Below are positions 1-5,214 of a stretch of 5,488 bases of DNA, in pieces; position 1 is the stretch's first letter, and each line of letters starts with the position of its first letter. The notes beneath the pieces were generated by a model that did no database searches, had not been told where the DNA came from, and was given only the letters and a program-made list of their open reading frames with translations. The translations under genes were made by a program, and so were the position numbers. The stretch lies in assembly GCA_947447845.1 (NCBI GenBank), contig CANFNO010000233.1:1-5488 (forward strand), in the 5' to 3' direction. Origin of the DNA: Burkholderiales bacterium. GTDB lineage: Bacteria; Pseudomonadota; Gammaproteobacteria; Burkholderiales; Burkholderiaceae.

Positions 1-352
1 GAGTGCAGCCAAGACGATTGACCGGATCATTGACGTGTTCCCCGCCGATGAAAAAGAAATGGTGCGCGCCATGTTGTCCGAGTCACTACAGGCAGTGATC
101 TCGCAGACCCTGTGCAAGACCAAGGACGGCCAGGGCCGTGTAGCGGCGCACGAAATCATGCTCGGCACCAGCGCCATCCGCAACCTGATCCGTGAGGCCA
201 AGGTGGCGCAGATGTACTCCAGCATCCAGACCGGCAACAGCGTGGGCATGCAGACACTGGATCAGAACTTAAGTGACCTGGTGAAGCGCAACATCATCAG
301 TCCGGCCGAAGCGCGCAGCAAAGCGAAAATCCCCGAAAACTTCCCCGGCTAG
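1..352 (+). CDS. pilT: Type IV pilus retraction ATPase PilT, C-terminal part (5' end outside window)
   Basis: PilT is the cytoplasmic hexameric AAA-like secretion ATPase that depolymerises type IV pili and so powers twitching motility and DNA uptake. Only the last 116 residues are visible, read in frame from base 2 to the TAG at 350-352; the family is usually about 345 residues, so the nucleotide-binding core lies to the left. The fragment opens with SAAKTIDRIIDVFP, just after the His-box region. It carries GRVAAHEIM (visible residues 46-53), the PilT hallmark AIRNLIRE (58-65), which is needed for retraction in Pseudomonas, and GMQTLDQNL (82-90). AIRNLIRE separates it from PilU, where this position is degenerate. 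A GTG at 35 would be an internal codon, not a start. pilU follows after 39 bases on the same strand, so the two are probably co-transcribed. The assignment is secure; only the missing N-terminus limits it. Confidence 0.95.
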   Translation, partial: SAAKTIDRIIDVFPADEKEMVRAMLSESLQAVISQTLCKTKDGQGRVAAHEIMLGTSAIRNLIREAKVAQMYSSIQTGNSVGMQTLDQNLSDLVKRNIISPAEARSKAKIPENFPG

Positions 353-378
353 TCGGGGAAGTTTCACTAAAACTTCCC
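337..378 (+). promoter_or_regulatory. Two mutually exclusive hairpins at the pilT stop / pilU leader
   Basis: AAACTTCCCCG (337-347) pairs perfectly over 11 bp with CGGGGAAGTTT (354-364), and the pilT stop codon lies in the six-base loop region. The same central arm also pairs over 9 bp with a second copy of the first arm, AAACTTCCC (370-378), across a five-base loop. The two stems cannot coexist. There is no T-run after either, so neither looks like an intrinsic terminator. The second stem ends directly before AGGG (379-382), the likely pilU ribosome binding site. The structures are seen in the sequence; a role in tuning pilU translation or in mRNA processing is inference. Confidence 0.55.
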
Positions 379-382
379 AGGG
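379..382 (+). promoter_or_regulatory. Ribosome binding site of pilU
   Basis: AGGG lies nine bases before the ATG at 392 and is the only purine-rich Shine-Dalgarno-like sequence in the 39-base gap. It supports the ATG at 392 as the start of pilU. It directly abuts the 3' arm of the downstream alternative hairpin, so its accessibility may depend on which stem forms. Confidence 0.5.
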
Positions 383-391
383 TAGAAAACT

Positions 392-1528
392 ATGGAACGC
401 GATCAGGCAACCAAGTTCATCAACGATCTGCTGCGGCTGATGGTCAGCCGCAACGGCAGTGACTTGTTCATCACCGCCGAGTTTCCGCCGGCTATCAAGG
501 TGGATGGCAAGATCACCAAGGTATCGCCGCAACCGCTGAACGCGGCGCATACGCTGGCGCTGGCACGCTCCATCATGAATGACAAGCAGGTGGCCGAGTT
601 CGAGCGAACCAAGGAGGGCAACTTTGCCATCTCTCCACCCGGTGTGGGGCGCTTCCGGGTCAATGTGTTTATTCAACAAGGCAAGGTCGGGTTGGTGCTG
701 CGGGTGATACCGGCGCTGTTACCCACCATTGACGGGCTCGGCGTGCCACAGGTGCTGAAGGAAGTTGTGCTGGCCAAGCGCGGCCTGTGCATCATGGTGG
801 GCTCCACCGGTTCAGGCAAATCGACCACGCTCGCGGCCATGGTGGACTGGCGCAATGAAAACTCCTGGGGCCACATCATCACCATCGAAGACCCGGTGGA
901 GTTTGTGCACGCCCACAAGAATTGCGTGGTGACGCAGCGCGAAGTGGGGCTGGACACCGATAGCTGGGAAGCCGCACTCAAGAACACGCTGCGCCAGGCA
1001 CCCGATGTGATTCTGATGGGCGAACTGCGTGACCGCGAAACCATGGAGCATGCAGTGGCGTTTTCCGAGACCGGCCACCTTTGTCTGGCCACGCTGCATG
1101 CCAACAGTGCCAACCAGGCGCTGGACCGCATCATCAACTTCTTCCCGGAAGAGCGACGCAGCCAGTTGCTGATGGATCTGTCGCTGAACCTCAAGGCGCT
1201 GGTTTCGCAGCGCCTGATCCCCAAGCAGGACGGCAAAGGCCGTGTGGCCGCAGTCGAAATCATGATCAACTCACCACTGATTTCAGACCTGATTTTCAAG
1301 GGAGAAGTCACCGAGGTGAAGGAGATCATGAAGAAGAGCCGCAACCTCGGCATGCAGACCTTTGACCAGGCCTTGTTTGATCTCTACGAGAGCAGCGCCA
1401 TTACCTACGAAGATGCGTTGCGCAATGCCGATTCACTGAATGACCTGCGTTTGCAAATTAAACTCAATAGCCAACGCGGCAAGTCACAAGACCTGAGCGC
1501 TGGCACCGAAAATTTCGCCATCATGTAA
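392..1528 (+). CDS. pilU: Type IV pilus retraction accessory ATPase PilU
   Basis: PilU is a PilT paralogue that supports PilT-driven pilus retraction in the cytoplasm at the base of the pilus machine. The 378-residue product has the full secretion-ATPase set: an N-terminal PAS-like region (about 1-110), Walker A GSTGSGKST (137-145), Asp box with IEDPVEF (165-171; likely catalytic Glu166), Walker B region DVILMGELRDRET (205-217), and His box TGHLCLATLHAN (227-238, with His229 and His236). PilU traits are the GELRDRETM form of the Walker B region, the lack of the AIRNLIRE motif (SDLIFKGEV instead), and an extra C-terminal tail ending GTENFAIM. Length is normal for PilU (about 370-385). It follows pilT by 39 bases, has AGGG nine bases before its ATG, and is followed three bases later by an oxidoreductase gene. 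No key residue appears missing. Confidence 0.96.
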   Translation: MERDQATKFINDLLRLMVSRNGSDLFITAEFPPAIKVDGKITKVSPQPLNAAHTLALARSIMNDKQVAEFERTKEGNFAISPPGVGRFRVNVFIQQGKVGLVLRVIPALLPTIDGLGVPQVLKEVVLAKRGLCIMVGSTGSGKSTTLAAMVDWRNENSWGHIITIEDPVEFVHAHKNCVVTQREVGLDTDSWEAALKNTLRQAPDVILMGELRDRETMEHAVAFSETGHLCLATLHANSANQALDRIINFFPEERRSQLLMDLSLNLKALVSQRLIPKQDGKGRVAAVEIMINSPLISDLIFKGEVTEVKEIMKKSRNLGMQTFDQALFDLYESSAITYEDALRNADSLNDLRLQIKLNSQRGKSQDLSAGTENFAIM

Positions 1529-1531
1529 CTT

Positions 1532-2440
1532 ATGTCCAGCATCAACACCAAAACCTACGAATCCATTTCTCCTGTTTCTGTTGCCTTTCTCGGTCTTGGT
1601 GTCATGGGTTACCCCATGGCTGGCCATCTGGCCAAAGCCGGTCATCACGTCACGGTATACAACCGCACCGCAGCCAAATCCGAAGCTTGGCTTGCCGAAT
1701 TTGGTAGCGCACATGCCCATGGGCTCACGCCCAAACTCGCAGTACAAAAAGCCGACATCGTGTTTTGCTGTGTCGGCAATGACGATGATTTGCGCAGCGT
1801 GACCCTCGGCGCAGAGGGCGCTTTTGCCGGCATGAAGCCCGGCTCTATATTTGTTGACCAAACCACTGCCTCGGCCAGCATCGCGCGCGAACTGGCTGCT
1901 GCTGCCAAGTTGGTCGGTCTCGAGTTTGTCGACGCCCCTGTCTCCGGTGGCCAAGCCGGTGCGCAAAACGGCATGCTGACCGTGATGTGCGGTGGCGATG
2001 CCGCAGCCTTTGCAAAAGTGCAACCGGTGGGCATGGCCTTTTCCCGCGCCTTCACGCTGCTGGGCGAGAGCGGCTCAGGCCAACTGGCCAAGATGGTGAA
2101 CCAGATCTGCATTGCCGGTCTGGTGCAGGGCCTGTCGGAGGCCATTGCCTTTGGTCAGCGCGCCGGTCTGGATATGAACCAGGTGCTGGATGTGATTGGC
2201 AAGGGTGCCGCACAAAGCTGGCAGCTCGACAACCGGGGCAAGACCATGGTGGCCGACAAGTTTGACTTCGGCTTTGCCGTGGACTGGATGCGCAAGGATT
2301 TGGGCCTGGTCATGGACGAAGCCAGACGCAATGGCGCACGCCTGCCGGTGACCGCACTGGTCGATCAGTTTTATGGCGATGTGCAGCTCATGGGTGGCAA
2401 GCGCTGGGACACCAGCAGTCTGATCAAGCGGCTCCGTTAA
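1532..2440 (+). CDS. NAD(P)-dependent oxidoreductase, beta-hydroxyacid (3-hydroxyisobutyrate) dehydrogenase family
   Basis: This family includes 3-hydroxyisobutyrate dehydrogenase, tartronate semialdehyde reductase (GarR) and glyoxylate/succinic semialdehyde reductases; it interconverts beta-hydroxyacids and their semialdehydes. The 302-residue protein has an N-terminal Rossmann domain with GLGVMGYPMA (21-30), substrate-site signature DAPVSGG (134-140), and helical domain with GSGQLAKMVNQ, giving the predicted catalytic Lys187 and Asn190, plus the conserved KDLGLV (255-260). The end of the second strand reads VYNRT (42-46) with no acidic residue, which suggests a preference for NADPH (inference). 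The substrate cannot be told from sequence. The ATG at 1532 is the only possible start: it is in the pilU frame, one codon after the pilU TAA, and the next in-frame Met is inside the glycine motif. No Shine-Dalgarno is visible, so translation probably depends on reinitiation after pilU. A strong terminator follows 25 bases after the stop. Confidence 0.88.
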   Translation: MSSINTKTYESISPVSVAFLGLGVMGYPMAGHLAKAGHHVTVYNRTAAKSEAWLAEFGSAHAHGLTPKLAVQKADIVFCCVGNDDDLRSVTLGAEGAFAGMKPGSIFVDQTTASASIARELAAAAKLVGLEFVDAPVSGGQAGAQNGMLTVMCGGDAAAFAKVQPVGMAFSRAFTLLGESGSGQLAKMVNQICIAGLVQGLSEAIAFGQRAGLDMNQVLDVIGKGAAQSWQLDNRGKTMVADKFDFGFAVDWMRKDLGLVMDEARRNGARLPVTALVDQFYGDVQLMGGKRWDTSSLIKRLR

Positions 2441-2465
2441 GCCTGCGCTGACGGGTCAACCCATG

Positions 2466-2497
2466 AAAAAAGGCCTGGAGTAATCCAGGCCTTTTTT
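2466..2497. terminator. Bidirectional intrinsic terminator between convergent units
   Basis: A perfect 14-bp inverted repeat pairs 2466-2479 with 2484-2497 around a GTAA loop, a GNRA-type tetraloop. The GC-rich core GGCCTGGA/TCCAGGCC is flanked by A6 on one side and T6 on the other, so each strand gives a stem followed by a U-run. It lies 25 bases after the oxidoreductase stop and 15 bases beyond the dolP stop, serving both converging transcripts. Confidence 0.93.
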
Positions 2498-2512
2498 ATT
2501 ACTTATCGCCGC

Positions 2513-3145
2513 TTATTTATTGGCGTCAGGCGGTTGCTGCGTCATGCGTGCCAGATCATCTTCGCTGATGATTTCCAGAATGCGCACCAGACGCTGTACA
2601 CCGGATGTGGCTGTGACGACCTCGGTAGCGCGGTTGGATTCGCGCTGGGTGACGCGGCCCATCAGATAGACGGTGCCACGTTCTGTGGTGACCTTGAAGG
2701 AGTTGGCGAACAGGTCTTTGGCATCCACCAGATTGGCCTTCACGCGGCTGGTGACCAGCGCATCGTTAGAGCGTTGCGTAAAAGTCGAATTGCCCAGAAC
2801 AGCCAATTCATTCACCACGCTGCGCACGTTTTCCACTTCGCTTACGACCTTGGCCACCAATTGCTTGTCCTGCTCGGTCGGCACTTCACCAGTAAGCAAG
2901 GCCTGACGGTTGTAGCTGGTCACGTTGACGTGCACACGCTCGCCCAGATTGTCGTTAATGCGGTTGCTGGACTTGAGTTGGATCGCGTTGTCCTCCACGA
3001 CTGTGCCGGAGGTGCGGCGGTCAGAGGCCACCATAACGCTACCAGCCACTGCGCCGCCGCCCAGCAGCAAGGGCAGTGGAACGCAAGCGCTCATTCCGGC
3101 ACCAAGAAGCAGTACGAGTAGGGTTTTTTGAATCACGGGTTTCAT
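2513..3145 (-). CDS. dolP: Outer-membrane BON-domain lipoprotein, DolP (YraP) family
   Basis: DolP is an outer-membrane lipoprotein facing the periplasm that binds anionic phospholipids, gathers at the division site and helps keep the envelope intact in E. coli. The 210-residue product begins with a lipoprotein signal peptide: MKPVIQK, a hydrophobic stretch, and lipobox MSAC with the acylated Cys21; the +2 residue is Val, not Asp, which fits outer-membrane sorting. A second glycine-rich hydrophobic stretch (about 22-40) follows, then SDRRTSGT (41-48), and two BON domains (about 49-117 and 126-194). VNVTSYNRQALLTGEVP (73-89) and KVTTERGTVYLMGRVTQRE (151-169) closely match the E. coli protein as I recall it. 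It is slightly longer than the E. coli form (191 residues), largely through a polar tail after BON2. The ATG overlaps the TGA of the SIS gene (ATGA), implying translational coupling. The operon ends at the terminator 15 bases beyond. Confidence 0.92.
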   Translation of the reverse strand: MKPVIQKTLLVLLLGAGMSACVPLPLLLGGGAVAGSVMVASDRRTSGTVVEDNAIQLKSSNRINDNLGERVHVNVTSYNRQALLTGEVPTEQDKQLVAKVVSEVENVRSVVNELAVLGNSTFTQRSNDALVTSRVKANLVDAKDLFANSFKVTTERGTVYLMGRVTQRESNRATEVVTATSGVQRLVRILEIISEDDLARMTQQPPDANK

Positions 3146-3741
3146 GATGAACTTTCTTGATCGCCCAAGAGCTGGGCATCGACCGCATCACAAATGCAAT
3201 GCAAGGCCAGAATATGAACTTCCTGCACGCGCGCGGTGCGCTCGTGCGGTACGCAGATGTGCACATCGGTATCACGCAGGGCGGCATTCATCTTGCCGCC
3301 GCCACGCCCGGTCAGGCCGATCACGACCATCTCGCGTTCATGTGCGGCATCGATAGCGGCCAGCACATTACCTGAGTTGCCACTCGTGGAAATGGCCAGC
3401 AGTACGTCACCGGGCTGACCCAGTGCACGCACTTGTCGCGAGAAGATCACGCTGAAGTCGTAATCGTTGGCAATGGCCGTGATGATGGAGGTGTCGGTGG
3501 TCAGCGCAATGGCCGCGAGTTCCGGGCGGTCACGCTCGAAGCGGCCGACAAACTCGGCTGAGAAGTGCTGCGCGTCAGCCGCCGAGCCCCCATTGCCGCA
3601 GGCCAGCACCTTGCCACCACTGGTGACACAGGCGATGACGGCGTTAACCGCCGCAGCAATCGGTTTGCTAAGAGCTTCGGCCGACTGGTATTTCAAGTCG
3701 GCGCTCTCGATAAAGTGTTGGTGAATTCGTTGTTCCAGCAT
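3142..3741 (-). CDS. SIS-domain protein, DiaA / phosphoheptose isomerase (GmhA) family
   Basis: This is a single SIS (sugar isomerase) domain protein of 199 residues. DiaA in E. coli binds DnaA and promotes timely replication initiation; its relative GmhA converts sedoheptulose 7-phosphate to D-glycero-D-manno-heptose 7-phosphate for lipopolysaccharide core synthesis. Position between yraN and dolP, N-terminus (MLEQRIHQHFIESADLK) and length favour the DiaA orthologue. Motifs are CGNGGSAADAQHF (48-60), the phosphate-binding AISTSGNS (116-123), and RVQEVHILALH (171-181). Unlike E. coli DiaA, it keeps residues matching GmhA His61, Glu65, Gln172 and His180 (here His59, Glu63, Gln173, His181), so isomerase activity is possible. 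The ATG at 3741 is chosen over an in-frame TTG at 3783, because it aligns with DiaA and the TTG lacks a ribosome site; a weak AGG lies 12 bases before the ATG. The gene overlaps dolP by four bases. The fold is certain; the DiaA versus GmhA role is not. Confidence 0.9.
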   Translation of the reverse strand: MLEQRIHQHFIESADLKYQSAEALSKPIAAAVNAVIACVTSGGKVLACGNGGSAADAQHFSAEFVGRFERDRPELAAIALTTDTSIITAIANDYDFSVIFSRQVRALGQPGDVLLAISTSGNSGNVLAAIDAAHEREMVVIGLTGRGGGKMNAALRDTDVHICVPHERTARVQEVHILALHCICDAVDAQLLGDQESSS

Positions 3742-3783
3742 GGGCCGATGATACCTGCCCGCTATGAAGAATCTGTGAAGCAA

Positions 3784-3797
3784 GCCCCACGCGGGGC
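3784..3797 (-). other. Short GC-rich hairpin in the yraN-SIS gap
   Basis: In the 76-base gap between yraN and the SIS gene, GCCCC (3784-3788) pairs with GGGGC (3793-3797) across four bases. On the - strand it is followed by TTGCTT, too poor in T for a convincing terminator. It might act as a weak attenuator or as nothing at all. The stem is real in sequence, its role unknown. Confidence 0.25.
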
Positions 3798-3817
3798 AGT
3801 GGCATTGTTAGCAGATG

Positions 3818-4210
3818 TCAGCCCGCATCGAATGCGGCCTTTAGCCACTGCACCCCCGACGGCTCCACCAACACCACGTCGAAGCGGCAAGGTGGGGTGC
3901 GCTGCAGACGGCTCAGGTAGTGACGCGCGGCAAAAACAATGCGCCGCTGCTTGAAGTAGCTGATGCTCGCAGCCGCGCCACCGTGCGCGCCGGACGCGCG
4001 ACTGCGGACTTCGACAAAGACAGTGGTACCGTCCGGGGTGCCCATGATGAGGTCGATCTCGCCACCGCCGCGCCCTGGGCTTCGATAATTGCGCTGTAAC
4101 AGGCGCAAGCCCTGTTTCTGCAAGTAGCGCTGTGCCTCGTCTTCTGCGGCATCGCCTGCTTGCTTGGTCGTGCTGGTTTTGGCTGGTGGTTTTGATGAAG
4201 GAATATCCAT
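3818..4210 (-). CDS. yraN: YraN family protein (UPF0102), restriction-endonuclease-like fold
   Basis: YraN proteins are small, widely conserved and of unknown role; their core resembles Holliday-junction resolvases and other PD-(D/E)XK nucleases. The 130-residue product, close to E. coli YraN (about 131), has a basic, disordered N-terminus (1-16), TTKQAGDAAEDEA (14-26), LLQRNYR (37-43), GEIDLI (50-55), VFVEVRSR (64-71), GGAAASIS (77-84) and a C-terminal CRFDVVLVE (108-116). Candidate active-site acids are Glu23, Asp53 and Glu67; the family Lys after Glu-Val is Arg69 here, as I recall in E. coli too, so nuclease activity is uncertain. The ATG at 4210 is the first possible start: an in-frame TAA lies four codons upstream. 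No good Shine-Dalgarno is visible. It heads the - strand unit with the SIS gene and dolP, and its start lies one base from the divergent rsmI start, so its promoter must sit inside rsmI coding sequence. Confidence 0.92.
   Translation of the reverse strand: MDIPSSKPPAKTSTTKQAGDAAEDEAQRYLQKQGLRLLQRNYRSPGRGGGEIDLIMGTPDGTTVFVEVRSRASGAHGGAAASISYFKQRRIVFAARHYLSRLQRTPPCRFDVVLVEPSGVQWLKAAFDAG
4198..4202 (+). promoter_or_regulatory. Ribosome binding site of rsmI
   Basis: AAGGA lies nine bases before the GTG at 4212, an ideal spacing. It settles the start of rsmI at this GTG and rules out the in-frame GTG at 4164, deeper inside yraN. The site lies opposite the first codons of yraN, so one stretch of DNA serves as Shine-Dalgarno on one strand and N-terminal coding sequence on the other. 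Confidence 0.75.
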
Positions 4211-4211
4211 A

Positions 4212-5126
4212 GTGAGCGCGTCTTATTCTTCTGCCCGTTTGGCGGCCCGTGAGGCCGCTGCTGAACAGCATTATCCGCAAGGCGCGCTGTATATGGTGGC
4301 CACACCGATTGGCAACCTGGCCGACATCACCCTGCGCGCCTTGCACGTACTAGAACTAATGGACGTGATTGCCTGCGAAGACACGCGCCACACCCAGCAA
4401 ATGCTGCGTGCCTACGGCATCGACAAAACCGGTGGCCAACTGCTGGCGGTGCACCAGCACAACGAGACCGAGGCGGCGCAGACGGTCATCAATCACCTGC
4501 GCCAGGGCCAGCGGGTGGCCTATGTCAGTGACGCCGGGACACCCGGTGTCAGCGACCCCGGTGCGCGTCTGGCTGCGGTGCTGGTGCAGCAAGGCTTACG
4601 CTGCATTCCCCTGCCCGGCGCCAGCAGTGTCACTACGCTGTTGTCGGTGGCAGGTATCGGCGCCGAATCGGGTGCTGCAAGCGGCTTCATCTTTCAAGGC
4701 TTTTTGTCCAGCAAAAGCACCGAGCGCGCACACGCGGTGCAGTTGCTCGCACAAGAGGCGCGTGCCGTGATCCTGCTGGAAGCGCCGCACCGCATCGAAG
4801 CATTGGCCGACGCGCTGGCGGTTTTGGGCGAGCGACCCGTAACCATCGGGCGCGAGCTGACCAAGCAATTTGAAGAGATCGCTACGGTTGCTGCGCAAGA
4901 TTTCAAAGCCTGGCTGGCTGCAGATGCGAACCACCTACGGGGCGAATTTGCCCTGTTGCTGCACCCTGCTGCGGTCGCCGCTGAAGGGGGGGATGCGCCG
5001 CGCATTCTGGCCTTGCTGTTGGCCGAGTTGCCTTTGAAGACCGCTGTCAAATTAACCGCAGAGATTACCGGCCAGCCGCGCAATGCGCTGTATGAGCAGG
5101 CACTTGCGCTGAAGAAGGCAGATTAG
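4212..5126 (+). CDS. rsmI: 16S rRNA (cytidine1402-2'-O)-methyltransferase RsmI
   Basis: RsmI (YraL in E. coli) uses S-adenosylmethionine to 2'-O-methylate C1402 of 16S rRNA in the ribosomal P site, working together with RsmH, which methylates N4 of the same base. The 304-residue product has the tetrapyrrole-methylase-type fold. Signatures are YMVATPIGNLADIT (27-40), EDTRHT (56-61), SDAGTPGVSDPG (106-117), the LPGASSV loop (134-140), FQGFLSSKS (161-169), ELTKQFE (215-221), RGEF (243-246), and a C-terminal LPLKTA (273-278) with NALY (291-294). It is somewhat longer than the E. coli protein (286) through its N-terminus (about 20 residues before the first strand) and small loops. The GTG start has AAGGA nine bases upstream. 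A run of seven G lies at 4986-4992, frame intact. It diverges from yraN with one base between the start codons, so its promoter probably lies within yraN. Confidence 0.95.
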   Translation: MSASYSSARLAAREAAAEQHYPQGALYMVATPIGNLADITLRALHVLELMDVIACEDTRHTQQMLRAYGIDKTGGQLLAVHQHNETEAAQTVINHLRQGQRVAYVSDAGTPGVSDPGARLAAVLVQQGLRCIPLPGASSVTTLLSVAGIGAESGAASGFIFQGFLSSKSTERAHAVQLLAQEARAVILLEAPHRIEALADALAVLGERPVTIGRELTKQFEEIATVAAQDFKAWLAADANHLRGEFALLLHPAAVAAEGGDAPRILALLLAELPLKTAVKLTAEITGQPRNALYEQALALKKAD

Positions 5127-5150
5127 CCAGACCTCAAGGATAGGACGGCA

Positions 5151-5181
5151 CTGTTCCCGCGAACAGGGTGGGTCGGTTTTT
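5151..5181 (+). terminator. Possible weak terminator after rsmI
   Basis: In the 88-base gap between the convergent rsmI and dgoA genes, CTGTTC (5151-5156) pairs with GAACAG (5161-5166) across CCGC, and a run of five T follows at 5177-5181. The ten-base distance between stem and T-run is too long for a standard intrinsic terminator. An alternative longer stem pairs 5157-5164 with 5191-5198 using one G-U. Termination here is plausible from position only. Confidence 0.3.
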
Positions 5182-5214
5182 GCGCTGTCAGTTTGCGGGT
5201 GTGTTACTGCTGCT

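Noticed and set aside
337..364. 11-bp hairpin at the end of pilT as an intrinsic terminator
   Set aside because: There is no T-run after the stem (CACTAAAAC follows), and pilU starts 28 bases later, so termination is unlikely; kept as a regulatory structure instead.
673..1353. Long open frame (226 codons) on the - strand opposite pilU
   Set aside because: It lies wholly antisense to a well-supported pilU, its product is Ser/Arg-rich with no recognisable motif, and it is the expected by-product of GC-biased codon use.
1..1400. Repeated sequence between the pilT fragment and pilU (for example GRVAA.EIM and GMQT.DQ.L)
   Set aside because: This is ordinary paralogy between two retraction ATPases, not a recent repeat; the DNA has diverged over most of its length.
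1484..2145. Two long - strand frames opposite the oxidoreductase gene
   Set aside because: Both are shadows of the + strand coding sequence, with compositions typical of antisense translation and no motif.
2534..3121. 195-codon open frame on the + strand opposite dolP
   Set aside because: Antisense shadow of a clear two-BON lipoprotein; the product is His/Ala/Gly-rich with no domain, and no ribosome site was seen.
3823..3837. Inverted repeat CCGCAT / ATGCGG at the 3' end of yraN
   Set aside because: Only 6 bp inside coding sequence with no T-run, within what chance gives at this base composition.
4164..4211. Upstream in-frame GTG start for rsmI, adding 16 residues
   Set aside because: It would overlap yraN by 47 bases, and its N-terminus is not like RsmI; the GTG at 4212 has AAGGA at ideal spacing.
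3762..4346. 194-codon - strand frame overlapping yraN and the start of rsmI
   Set aside because: It runs in a different frame from yraN, whose motifs are complete and in order; the product is Arg/His-rich without motifs.
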